Assembly (NCBI RefSeq): GCF_004365875.1
Contig: NZ_SODF01000001.1
Coordinates: 558,001 to 622,000, forward strand
Length of the DNA stretch: 64,000 bases
Source: Kribbella kalugense
GTDB taxonomy: Bacteria > Actinomycetota > Actinomycetes > Propionibacteriales > Kribbellaceae
Direction of reading: 5' to 3'
Shown here: piece after piece, positions 17,506 to 25,177 of the stretch
Layout of the letters: the number at the start of each line of letters is the position of its first letter
How positions within the stretch are numbered: the first letter of the stretch is position 1
Position numbers and translations under genes: made by a program
Notes under the pieces: generated by a model
What the model saw: only the letters and a program-made list of their open reading frames with translations
Told to the model about the DNA's origin: nothing
Database searches by the model: none

Positions 17506-18675
17506 ATGAACCGTACGATCCCCATCGCGGTGGCCAGTTGCGCCGTACTCGCACTGTCCGCTTGTGGCAACGGCGCCACCGTCACGACGTCGTCCGCCGG
17601 CCAGCAGGTCAGCACGGCCGCGACCGCCGGGTCGGCCAAGGACCTGTCCGCTGTCTGCCCGAAGACCGTGGTGATGCAGCAGGACTGGCAGCCGGAGGCC
17701 GAGCACTCGGCGATGTACCAGCTGATCGGCCCGGGCTACACCGTCGACACCGCGAAGAAGCGCGTCACCGGGCCGCTCGTGTCCGGTGGCGTGGACACCG
17801 GCGTGAAGGTGGAGGTGCGGGCCGGCGGGCCGTCGGTCGGATTCCAGCCGGTGCCCGCGCTGATGTACCTGGACAAGAGCATCCTGATCGGCGCGGTCAG
17901 CTCCGATGCCGCGATCGCTGGCTCGGTCAAGCAGCCGACCACCGCGGTCGTTGCCCCGCTCAACAAGAGCCCGCAGATCCTGATGTGGGACCCGAAGACC
18001 TACCCGGACGCCAAGACGATCGCGGACGTCACCAAGACCGGCGCGGTCGTGGTCACCTCCGGCGACATCATCCCGAAGCTGCTGATGTCGAAGGGCATGA
18101 TCACCAAGAAGCAGATCGACACCGGCTACGAGGGGACACCGGCCCGGTTCGTCGGCGACCCGAAGATCGTGCAGCAGGGCTTCATCAGCGCCGAGCCGTA
18201 CATCTACGAGCACGAGGTCAGCGCCTGGAAGAAGCCGATCGGCAGCCAGTTGCTCGCCGACATCGGCTACAACATCTACCCGGAGGCCTTCTCGGTCCGG
18301 ACCGACGACGTGTCGAAACAGTCCGCCTGCTTGAAGAAACTCGTCCCGATGCTGCAGCAGGCGCAGATCGACTACCAGTCCGATCCCGGTCCGGTGAACA
18401 ACCTGATCGTCGAGCTGGTGCAGAAGTACAACACCGGCTGGACCTACTCCGAAGGCGTCGCGACGTACGCCGCCGACTCGATGGCGAAGAACAAGATCAT
18501 CGCCAACGACCCGGCCACCGGCAGCCTGGGCGGGTTCGACGACAAGCGGGCGGCCGAGATCATCGCCACCTTCGAGCCGATCCTCAAGCAGGGCGGCGCG
18601 TCGATCAAGCCGGACCTGACCCCGAAGGACCTGGTCACCAACGAGTTCATCGACAAGTCCGTGAAGCTGAGCTGA
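17506..18675 (+). CDS. ABC transporter substrate-binding lipoprotein
   Basis: 389 residues. The signal peptide ends in a lipobox LALSAC followed by GNGA, so the mature protein is lipid-anchored outside the membrane. The periplasmic-binding-type II fold of the NMT1/SsuA group is indicated by VCPKTVVMQQDWQPEAEHS and TYEGTPARFVGDP-type segments. The N-terminal KTVVMQQDW strand and the fixed permease/ATPase neighbours identify it as the receptor of this importer. GAGGAAGAG precedes the ATG. The ligand is unknown. The family context favours a small nitrogen heterocycle or related molecule. Confidence 0.9.
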   Translation: MNRTIPIAVASCAVLALSACGNGATVTTSSAGQQVSTAATAGSAKDLSAVCPKTVVMQQDWQPEAEHSAMYQLIGPGYTVDTAKKRVTGPLVSGGVDTGVKVEVRAGGPSVGFQPVPALMYLDKSILIGAVSSDAAIAGSVKQPTTAVVAPLNKSPQILMWDPKTYPDAKTIADVTKTGAVVVTSGDIIPKLLMSKGMITKKQIDTGYEGTPARFVGDPKIVQQGFISAEPYIYEHEVSAWKKPIGSQLLADIGYNIYPEAFSVRTDDVSKQSACLKKLVPMLQQAQIDYQSDPGPVNNLIVELVQKYNTGWTYSEGVATYAADSMAKNKIIANDPATGSLGGFDDKRAAEIIATFEPILKQGGASIKPDLTPKDLVTNEFIDKSVKLS

Positions 18676-18683
18676 GGAGCCGG

Positions 18684-19985
18684 ATGACCACGACGTCCCT
18701 TCGCGAGGCCGGTCGGTTCGCCGAGCTGCTCAGGAACGAGCTCGGCGCGGCGGTGGTCTCGACCGATGCCCGGATGATCCGGCGGGTGTCCTCCGACTGG
18801 GCCCGGCTGTCGCCGATCCTGATGGAGAAGATCCCACCCGGCCGGTTCCTCGCCGACGTGGCGGTCCGGCCGACCGATCCTGACCAGATCCCGGCGCTGC
18901 TCGCGCTGGCTTACGAGTACGACGTACCGGTGACTCCGCGTGGAGCCGGCACAGGCAACTACGGTCAGGCGACGCCGTTCTCCGGTGGAGTTCTGCTCGA
19001 CCTGCGCGGGCTGGATCAGGTCGTGGCCGTCGAGGACGGTCAGGTCCGGACCCAGCCCGGTGCGCGGCTGACGATGGTCGATCGCGCGGTGCGTGCGGCG
19101 GATGCGGATTTATGGATGTTCCCGTCGACCAAGGGCTCGTCGCTCGGCGGGTTCATCGGCGGCGGCAGCGCGGGCACTGGCACCATCGAGCACGGTACGA
19201 CGTCCGATGGCTGGGTGCATGAGCTCCGGATCGCGCCCTGCGACGGCAGCGGTACGACGTTCACCGTCGCCGGTGACGACGCGATGGCCTACATCCATGC
19301 GTACGGCGTGACCGGTGTCATCACCGAGGTCACGGTGCAGACCGCGCCGGCGCGTGAATGGGTCGCGTTCTATGCCGTGTTCGACACCTACGCGGCCGCG
19401 GTCGAGGTGCATCGCGCGCTGCCCGATCTTCCGATCCTGCCGCGGCTGGCGTCGGCGGACGAGCCTCCGCTGGTCGCCAACCTGCCGGCGCCGGTCGACC
19501 TCGATCCGGACCGGGTCAGCCTGCGGATCATCCTCGAACCGTCCACGGTGGCGGAGGTTTCGCGGCTCGTCCGGGCGGCCGGTGGTTCGGTGGTCGCCGT
19601 ACTGGAGGACTACGGCCAGACCGATCGGCTGAGCACGATGTCCTACAACCACCCGATCTTCTTCCTGCAGCAGTCTGGGTACCCGTGCTTCCACCTGGAG
19701 GTGGGCGGTCTGCCGTTGTGGGACGACCCGGACGCGGTCCGGTCGGTGTACCCGAACTCGAGGATCCACCTCGAGCTGGGCAACCGCGGGCCGATCGGGA
19801 TGCTGGTCGCCGACTACGAGAGCGAGGAGCGGGTACTCGCCGGGTTCGCCGAGCTGGAGAGCCTCGGTATCGGGATCCACTCGCCGCATCAGTGGAACGT
19901 CGACCGGCACGTCGAGCAGGTCCTCGCGACCGTGCCCCGGACGGATCCGAAGGGCCTGCTGAACCCCGGGAAGCTCAACGTCTGA
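18684..19985 (+). CDS. FAD-linked oxidase, GlcD-like
   Basis: 433 residues. The PCMH FAD-binding domain is evident: PTDPDQIPALLALAYEYDVP, TPRGAGTGNYGQ, GGVLLDLRGLDQ and STKGSSLGGFIGGGSAGTG. The last 20 residues, PKGLLNPGKLNV, are the usual end of the C-terminal substrate domain. Relatives oxidise 2-hydroxy acids or similar alcohols. It begins 8 bases after the lipoprotein stop, with GAGGAGC before the ATG, and ends 13 bases before the creatininase-like gene. It probably oxidises an intermediate made from the imported compound. Confidence 0.9.
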   Translation: MTTTSLREAGRFAELLRNELGAAVVSTDARMIRRVSSDWARLSPILMEKIPPGRFLADVAVRPTDPDQIPALLALAYEYDVPVTPRGAGTGNYGQATPFSGGVLLDLRGLDQVVAVEDGQVRTQPGARLTMVDRAVRAADADLWMFPSTKGSSLGGFIGGGSAGTGTIEHGTTSDGWVHELRIAPCDGSGTTFTVAGDDAMAYIHAYGVTGVITEVTVQTAPAREWVAFYAVFDTYAAAVEVHRALPDLPILPRLASADEPPLVANLPAPVDLDPDRVSLRIILEPSTVAEVSRLVRAAGGSVVAVLEDYGQTDRLSTMSYNHPIFFLQQSGYPCFHLEVGGLPLWDDPDAVRSVYPNSRIHLELGNRGPIGMLVADYESEERVLAGFAELESLGIGIHSPHQWNVDRHVEQVLATVPRTDPKGLLNPGKLNV

Positions 19986-19998
19986 AGGAGTTTTCGCC

Positions 19999-20763
19999 AT
20001 GTACTTCGTGGATCGCACGTTCCCCGAGATCGCCGAGCTGTCACCCGATACGGTCGCCGTCCTGCCGCTCGGTGCGATCGAGCAGCACGGACCGCACCTG
20101 CCGGTGTCGACCGACTACCTGATCGCGTCGTCGGTTGCCGAAGCCGCAGTCTCGACGGCGTCGTCGGCCGGGGTGCCTGTCGTCCTGTTGCCGGCGCTCG
20201 CCTACACCAAGTCCGACGAGCACGCGTGGGCGCCGGGCACGATCTGGTTGTCGTGGGAGACGTTGATGCGCACGCTGATCGACATCGGCCGGTCGCTCGC
20301 GACCACGCCGATCCGGCGGCTGTTCTTCCTCAACGGGCACGGCGGCAACTCGGCTCTCGGTCAGGTCGCGTGCCGTGAGCTGCGGCGCGAGTTCGGGCTG
20401 CAGACGTTCCTCGGCCACCCGTCGGTGCCGGTGGACCACGGCGGCCGGACCAGCGAGCCGTCCGAGCTCGGGATGGGGATCCACGGCGGTTTCCACGAGA
20501 CCTCGACGGTGCTCCATCTGCGGCCCGACCTCGTGCACCTGGAGTTGGCGGAGCCCGCAGTACCCACCGGACTCACGGCGTACCAGCAGATCGGGTTTGG
20601 GAAGCCGGTGAGCTTCGGCTGGCTGTCTGACGACTTCGGGCCGGCCGGTCACATCGGCGACCCGACGGGTGCGACCGCAGCGGTCGGCAAGGCGCATTTC
20701 GAGGCCGCGGTGGAGACCACAGCGGCCGCGCTGGCCGAAGCCGCCCGCTTCTCGGTCAGCTGA
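19999..20763 (+). CDS. Creatininase-family amidohydrolase
   Basis: 254 residues. The family signature GAIEQHGPHLPVSTDYLIA gives Glu, His and Asp metal ligands, and LNGHGGNSAL is the second conserved loop. Members hydrolyse creatinine or cyclic amides, and others deformylate FAPy intermediates or process peptides (MftE). It closes the plus-strand operon. GAAGGAG precedes the ATG. Its 3' end overlaps the cupin gene by 8 bases in convergent orientation. The cytosine-deaminase-like partner makes a cyclic amide or urea a likely substrate. Confidence 0.9.
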   Translation: MYFVDRTFPEIAELSPDTVAVLPLGAIEQHGPHLPVSTDYLIASSVAEAAVSTASSAGVPVVLLPALAYTKSDEHAWAPGTIWLSWETLMRTLIDIGRSLATTPIRRLFFLNGHGGNSALGQVACRELRREFGLQTFLGHPSVPVDHGGRTSEPSELGMGIHGGFHETSTVLHLRPDLVHLELAEPAVPTGLTAYQQIGFGKPVSFGWLSDDFGPAGHIGDPTGATAAVGKAHFEAAVETTAAALAEAARFSVS

Positions 20764-21181
20764 TCAGCGCGCTGATCTCCGCCGGGGTCAGCGCGGTGGG
20801 GGTGCCGTCGGTGACGAGCTTGGCGAAGCCGCCGTCGTTCGCCATCACCGTGATCGTGAACAGCTTGTCCGTCTCGCTGGTGTTGACGATCCGGTGCTCC
20901 GAACCGGGCTGCAGGACGAGTACGTCGCCGGCACTGAGCTCGACCGCGTCGTCGTCGCTGTGGGCCTGGGCCTGACCGGACAGCACGATGAAGATCTCGG
21001 CCGAGTCCGGGTGTGAGTTCAGCGGCTGAGCCCCGCCCGGCTCCCAGATCTCCAGGAACACGCTCGTACTCGATCCTTGCTTCGGCCCGGCCAGTTCGGC
21101 CAGCCGGACGGTGTCGTCCGGCGAGATCAGGTACGCCGGCACTTCGTGCAACCGGCGGACGACAGGCGGCTCTCCACTCAC
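20756..21181 (-). CDS. Small cupin-domain protein of the XRE regulon
   Basis: 141 residues. A single cupin barrel is shown by HPDSAEIFIVLSGQAQAHS and GDVLVLQPGSEHRIVN, with His and Glu metal positions. It ends TALTPAEISALIS. Use the GTG at 21181: GAAGGAG lies 7 bases upstream, and the XRE operator copy (21198-21218) falls in the promoter. The longer ATG at 21223 would put the operator inside the gene. The role may be an isomerase or a metabolite-binding partner of the pathway. Confidence 0.82.
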   Translation of the reverse strand: MSGEPPVVRRLHEVPAYLISPDDTVRLAELAGPKQGSSTSVFLEIWEPGGAQPLNSHPDSAEIFIVLSGQAQAHSDDDAVELSAGDVLVLQPGSEHRIVNTSETDKLFTITVMANDGGFAKLVTDGTPTALTPAEISALIS

Positions 21182-21197
21182 GGCGTACTCCTTCGCG

Positions 21198-21227
21198 GAT
21201 GTTGACCTGATCAACATCGCCACGCTA
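21198..21227 (-). promoter_or_regulatory. Promoter of the cupin gene with XRE operator copy 3
   Basis: GATGTTGA (21198-21205), five bases, then TCAACATC (21211-21218), a perfect 8-base dyad. On the minus strand a TAGCGT -10 hexamer (21222-21227) precedes it by three bases, as at the MBL promoter. Confidence 0.75.
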
Positions 21228-21333
21228 GCCCGCCGACGTGACGCCGGCGTGACGTCCGTGTGTCAGCCACGGAGCCCGTTCAGTGGTGGATCCGTGGTCG
21301 GCACGGATGCTGGTGGCGGGTGGTTCGCGGGAT

Positions 21334-21359
21334 CTTCGTCGTACCAGGAAACGACGAAG
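21334..21359 (+). promoter_or_regulatory. 5'-leader hairpin before the DoxX gene
   Basis: CTTCGTCGT (21334-21342), an 8-base loop, then ACGACGAAG (21351-21359), a perfect 9-base stem. Its 3' arm takes in the first bases of the Shine-Dalgarno AAGGAGG (21357-21363). It may be an operator dyad or an RNA element that affects translation. Confidence 0.45.
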
Positions 21360-21368
21360 GAGGACGTG

Positions 21369-21767
21369 ATGAGTACGACGGTTTCGACGCGCAGGACGGT
21401 TCGGCTGGGGACTGTGGTGCTGTGGGCGGTGCAGGTCGTGATGGCCGCGATGTTCGTGGGTGCCGGGCTGCAGAAGTTGTCCGGGAATCAGTTGATGGTC
21501 GACATGTTCGCCGATGTCGGCGCCGGTCAGTGGCTGCGGTATCTGGTCGGTGCACTCGAGGTCGCCGGGGCTCTTGGTCTGCTCGTTCCGCGGCTGTGCG
21601 GGCTGGCGGCGACCGGTCTGGTCGCGCTGATGGTCGGTGCGACGATCACGAACGTCGCCGTGCTCGGTGCGTCGCCGGCGATCCCGCTCAGCTATCTGCT
21701 GGTGGCCGCGGCGATCGCGTGGTTCCGCCGGTCGAGCGTTCGTCAGCTCGCGCGAGGGCTGCACTGA
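21369..21767 (+). CDS. DoxX-family membrane protein
   Basis: 132 residues with four hydrophobic segments: VVLWAVQVVMAAMFVGAGLQ, then LRYLVGALEVAGALGLL, LCGLAATGLVALMVGATI and IPLSYLLVAAAIAWF. The FVGAGLQKL motif is typical of the DoxX/DoxD group. Proteins of this group sit in the membrane with redox or thiol-stress partners. GAAGGAGG with a good spacing precedes the ATG. The 3' end overlaps the convergent TetR by 80 bases. The TetR is a candidate regulator, but no shared dyad proves it. Confidence 0.85.
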   Translation: MSTTVSTRRTVRLGTVVLWAVQVVMAAMFVGAGLQKLSGNQLMVDMFADVGAGQWLRYLVGALEVAGALGLLVPRLCGLAATGLVALMVGATITNVAVLGASPAIPLSYLLVAAAIAWFRRSSVRQLARGLH

Positions 21768-22332
21768 TTCGGAGGCGATGGTCCGCGGCGACCAGCTCGG
21801 CGTCCTCGCCGGCCATGAGTCGCCCGACCGACTCCAGATGGACGATGCGGTAGGCGGCGACGGTCAGAGCCGCTGTCAGGTTCGGGTCAGGCACGCCGGT
21901 GCTCTTCATGGCACCGGCGATCGCCTGTTCGAGACGGTCGAGCAGTTCGCGGGCGCGGGACTGCAGCGCGCGGGACGAGCCGACGACCTCCCAGAAGCGG
22001 ACGAAGTTCGCCCGCATGGCCGACAGCGGGTGGCCTTTGTCGGCCAGCCGGATCAGCAGGTCGGCCAGCGAGGCGACCGCGGACGTGCCGGCCGGGCGGT
22101 CGTTGATCGCGGCAACGACCAGGGCCTCGGCCTCGGGGTAGCGGTCGAAGAGCAGGTCCTCTTTGCGGGCGAAGTGCGCGAACACCGTCGGCCGGGCGAC
22201 GTCTGCGGCCTCGGCGACCTCGGACACCGACACCGCGTCGAAGCCGCGGTCGAGAAAGAGCCCTGTCGCGACCTCGGAGATCCGGGCCCGGAGCTCGGCC
22301 TTCTTCCGCTCCCGGCGGCCCTGTCGGTTCAC
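21688..22332 (-). CDS. TetR-family regulator
   Basis: 214 residues. The helix-turn-helix is ISEVATGLFLDRGFDAVSVSEVAEAADVARPTVFAHFARKEDLLF-type at residues 18-62. The rest is a helical ligand-binding domain, and the last 25 residues (ERSTGGTTRSPRPPADS) are low-complexity and run antisense to DoxX. The GTG start lies 6 bases after a TATGGT hexamer, so the mRNA is probably leaderless. It is divergent from the glycosidase-like gene with 62 bases between them. Confidence 0.88.
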   Translation of the reverse strand: MNRQGRRERKKAELRARISEVATGLFLDRGFDAVSVSEVAEAADVARPTVFAHFARKEDLLFDRYPEAEALVVAAINDRPAGTSAVASLADLLIRLADKGHPLSAMRANFVRFWEVVGSSRALQSRARELLDRLEQAIAGAMKSTGVPDPNLTAALTVAAYRIVHLESVGRLMAGEDAELVAADHRLRISAALARADERSTGGTTRSPRPPADS

Positions 22333-22338
22333 AGGTTG

Positions 22339-22344
22339 ACCATA
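22339..22344 (-). promoter_or_regulatory. -10 hexamer TATGGT of the TetR gene
   Basis: Minus-strand TATGGT, six bases, then GTG at 22332. No ribosome-binding site is visible. Confidence 0.45.
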
Positions 22345-22381
22345 CCGGATAAAAAGTTGTACCGAGTATGAGTTCAGTTGC

Positions 22382-22387
22382 TAGGCT
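22382..22387 (+). promoter_or_regulatory. -10 hexamer TAGGCT of the glycosidase-like gene
   Basis: TAGGCT, seven bases, then ATG at 22395. Confidence 0.4.
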
Positions 22388-22394
22388 GGAGGCC

Positions 22395-23405
22395 ATGCAA
22401 TCCATCGGGGTGAACTACGACACCGGCCTTGTGTACGAAGGCCGCAGTACGCGCGACCGCTTCGACGCCGAGGCGGTCCGGCAGGAAATGACGGTGATCG
22501 CTGCGGAGCTGCATGCTCCGGCGGTCCGGGTGGTCGGCACTGAGCTCGACCGGCTCGCTGTGGCAGGGGAGGCGGCGTTGGCGGCCGGGCTGGACCTGTG
22601 GTTCTCGCCGATGCCGATGAATCTGGAGCCTGCCGAGTTCATCCCCTTCCTCACCGACTGCGCCGCCCGGGCCGAGATGCTGCGGCAGTCCGGCCGCGGT
22701 GACGTCGTACTCGTGCTGGGGTGTGAGTTGTCCGTGTTCTGCAAGGGATTCGTGCCGGGGGAGACGTCGGGGGAGCGGCTGGCGCTGATGGGCGATCCGG
22801 CGACCTGGACCGACCAGGCGAAGCTCGCCGAACTGCATGCCGGGCTCGTGCGTTGGGGCAAGGTGCAGGAGGAGTTGGCGATCGCGGCCCGGAGGGTGTT
22901 CGGCGGCCGGATCACGTACGCCGCTGGGATGTGGGAGGACGTGAACTGGGAGCTGTTCGACATCGTCAGCGTCGACGCATACCGGGACGCGGCCAACGCG
23001 GCGACCTTCGCGGACGAGTTGGCGGCGCGGTCGAAGTGGGGCAAGCCGGTGGTCGCCACCGAGTTCGGCTGCTGCGCGTACCGCGGCGCGGCCGATCGAG
23101 GTGGCTCGGGCTGGATGATCGTGGACCGCAGCGTCGACCCGCCGGTGATCAACGGTTCGTACGAGCGGGACGAGGAGGAACAAGTGGAGTACCTGTTCGA
23201 GCTCGTCGAGGAGTTCGACCGGATCGAACTGGCGGCGGCGTTCTGGTTCAGCTTCGCCGGCTTCGGGCTGCCGCACCGGCCCGACGACCCACAGCACGAT
23301 CTCGACATCTCGTCGTACGGCCTGGTCGCGATCGGAGACGACGGCCAGTGGACGCCGAAGCAGGTCTTCGGCAAGCTGGCCGAGCTCAACGCCAGTCGTC
23401 TCTGA
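22395..23405 (+). CDS. Glycoside-hydrolase-like TIM-barrel protein
   Basis: 336 residues. The sequence suggests a (beta/alpha)8 barrel of clan GH-A: LGCELSVFCKGF holds a possible acid/base Glu and VVATEFGCCAYRG the typical strand-7 nucleophile Glu. YAAGMWEDVNWELFDIVSVDAYRD resembles sugar hydrolase strands. There is no signal peptide, so it would act in the cytoplasm. I cannot assign a GH family. TAGGCT lies 7 bases before the ATG; a GGAGG is also present but very near. An upstream in-frame ATG at 22368 is possible but lacks support. The divergent TetR may control it. Confidence 0.7.
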   Translation: MQSIGVNYDTGLVYEGRSTRDRFDAEAVRQEMTVIAAELHAPAVRVVGTELDRLAVAGEAALAAGLDLWFSPMPMNLEPAEFIPFLTDCAARAEMLRQSGRGDVVLVLGCELSVFCKGFVPGETSGERLALMGDPATWTDQAKLAELHAGLVRWGKVQEELAIAARRVFGGRITYAAGMWEDVNWELFDIVSVDAYRDAANAATFADELAARSKWGKPVVATEFGCCAYRGAADRGGSGWMIVDRSVDPPVINGSYERDEEEQVEYLFELVEEFDRIELAAAFWFSFAGFGLPHRPDDPQHDLDISSYGLVAIGDDGQWTPKQVFGKLAELNASRL

Positions 23406-23417
23406 TGGACCACCGGG

Positions 23418-23423
23418 TACATT
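23418..23423 (+). promoter_or_regulatory. -10 hexamer TACATT of a TetR gene
   Basis: TACATT, seven bases, then GTG at 23431. No Shine-Dalgarno is visible. Confidence 0.4.
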
Positions 23424-23430
23424 TGGCTGC

Positions 23431-24021
23431 GTGCTGACAGCGAAGGGCGCGGCGACGCGGGATCGGATCGTGACGGCGGCCGCGGCGGAGATCCGGGAGC
23501 GCGGGGTCACTGCGGTGCGGCTGGACGACATCGGCCGGCGCAGCCGGACCGGGAAGAGTCAGTTGTTCCACTACTTCCCCGACGGCAAGGAGCAGTTGCT
23601 GCTCGCGGTCGCCGAGCGCGAGGCCGAGCGGGTGCTCGAGGACCAGGAGCCGCAGCTCGGTCAGCTGACCAGCTGGGAGGCGTGGCACGAGTGGCGTGAT
23701 GTCGTCGTGGAGAAGTACCGGCGGCAGGGCGTGAACTGTCCACTTGGCGTACTGATCACAGAGATCGGACGGCACACGCCGGCCGCGCAGGCGGTGACCG
23801 GGAGGCTGCTCGAGCAGTGGCAGCAACGGATCGCGGCCGGCATCGCGGACATGAAAGCCGCGGGCGAGATCCGTGCCGAGGTGGATCCCGCCCGCGCTTC
23901 GGCTGCGCTGATCGCCGCTATCCAGGGCGGAGTCGCGATCCTGCTGTCGTCCGGATCGTCGACCCACCTCGAGTACGCGCTCGATCAGTGCCTCGATTAT
24001 CTCGGGGCTAACGCCAGTTGA
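23431..24021 (+). CDS. TetR-family regulator
   Basis: 196 residues. The DNA-binding domain is RDRIVTAAAAEIRERGVTAV followed by RLDDIGRRSRTGKSQLFHYF. The C-terminal ligand domain contains the NCPLGVLITEIGRHTP segment found in YxaF/LmrA-type TetR proteins. GTG start after a TACATT hexamer. The 3' end overlaps the convergent aldo/keto reductase by 14 bases. The target genes are not evident. Confidence 0.88.
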   Translation: MLTAKGAATRDRIVTAAAAEIRERGVTAVRLDDIGRRSRTGKSQLFHYFPDGKEQLLLAVAEREAERVLEDQEPQLGQLTSWEAWHEWRDVVVEKYRRQGVNCPLGVLITEIGRHTPAAQAVTGRLLEQWQQRIAAGIADMKAAGEIRAEVDPARASAALIAAIQGGVAILLSSGSSTHLEYALDQCLDYLGANAS

Positions 24022-25105
24022 GCACCTGAGGCCGGTAGCCGGCCGGCTTGTCGGCGACCTTCGCGCCCGCGTTGACCAACCAGCCCTGGTACTCCGGGGT
24101 GAACATCCGATACACCGATTCCGGCGGTACTGCGCTCGCCTCGTCGAGCGCGGTCCGGAGCTCGGCCGGCAGCTCGAAATCGAGCGCCTCGACGCTTGAC
24201 CGGAGCTGGTCCGGGTTGCTCGCGCCGACGATCGCGGACGCGACGCCCGGCTGGGTGGCAGCCCAGTTGACGGCTACCTGCGCCATCGTCACGCCGAGCT
24301 TGTCTGCCACGTCCTGGAGGGTCGTCAGCAGGTCCCAGTGCTGGTCGGACCACGCCCGTACCGGGGCAGCATCGCCGGTGAGCCGACCGTCGCCGGTCAC
24401 GCCCTGGACGTCGTCGCGCCGGTACTTGCCGGTCAGGAACCCGCTGGCGAGCGGGCTCCACGCGGTGACGCCGAGCCCGAGCTGCTGCGCCATCGGGACG
24501 TGCTCGGTCTCGATCGTCCGCTCGGCCAGCGAGTACGGCAGCTGCAGGCTGACCATCGGGGTGAGCGAGTGGGCGTCGGCCAGCGTTTGCGCGCTGGCGG
24601 CGTACCAGGCCGGTACGTCGGACAGCCCGGCGTACCGGATCTTGCCGGCCCGGACGAGGTCGTCGAGCGTCCGCAGCACCTCGTCGATCGGGGTGATGCG
24701 GTCCCAGGTGTGCAGCAGGAACAGGTCCACGTAGTCCGTGCCGAGCCGGCGCAACGACTCGTCGAGGGCGCGGATCAGGTGCTTGCGGCTGTTGCCACCG
24801 GCATTCGGGTCGCCGGAGTCGACGCTATTGGTCGCCTTGGTGGTGAGCACCATCCGCTCCCGAACGCCCGCCTCGGCGATCAGCCGGCCGAGGATCCGCT
24901 CGCTCTCACCGGCGGTGTAGAAGTCGGCAGTGTCAATAAAGTTGCCACCGGCATCGACATACGCCCGGAAGATCGCCCGCGCCTCGTCCTCGCTCTTCCC
25001 GTACGGCGCATGAAAGCCCGCCTGTCCAAAGTTCATCGTCCCGAGCGCCAGCCGGCTCACCCGCAGCCCCGACCGCCCAAGCAGGTAATAGTCATCAAGT
25101 CCCAT
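24008..25105 (-). CDS. Aldo/keto reductase
   Basis: 365 residues. The catalytic Asp and Tyr are in DTADFYTAGESERILG, the Lys in VLTTKATN and the His in LLHTWDRITP. VGASNPDQLRSSVEALDFEL is the NADP-binding end of the barrel. The length and the GLRVSRLALGTMNFG opening fit the AKR11/12-like group that reduces aldehydes or ketones with NADPH. Start ATG 25105 is preferred because longer extensions read through low-complexity sequence. GGGGGT is the only weak ribosome site. The GMC gene is divergent 72 bases away. Confidence 0.92.
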   Translation of the reverse strand: MGLDDYYLLGRSGLRVSRLALGTMNFGQAGFHAPYGKSEDEARAIFRAYVDAGGNFIDTADFYTAGESERILGRLIAEAGVRERMVLTTKATNSVDSGDPNAGGNSRKHLIRALDESLRRLGTDYVDLFLLHTWDRITPIDEVLRTLDDLVRAGKIRYAGLSDVPAWYAASAQTLADAHSLTPMVSLQLPYSLAERTIETEHVPMAQQLGLGVTAWSPLASGFLTGKYRRDDVQGVTGDGRLTGDAAPVRAWSDQHWDLLTTLQDVADKLGVTMAQVAVNWAATQPGVASAIVGASNPDQLRSSVEALDFELPAELRTALDEASAVPPESVYRMFTPEYQGWLVNAGAKVADKPAGYRPQVLNWR

Positions 25106-25177
25106 ACCCCCAGCGTCGCGCGCGAAAAATGGACCGGCAAGTACAAACCTGGCGAGGTGGCGTGAAAGGATTTGGCC

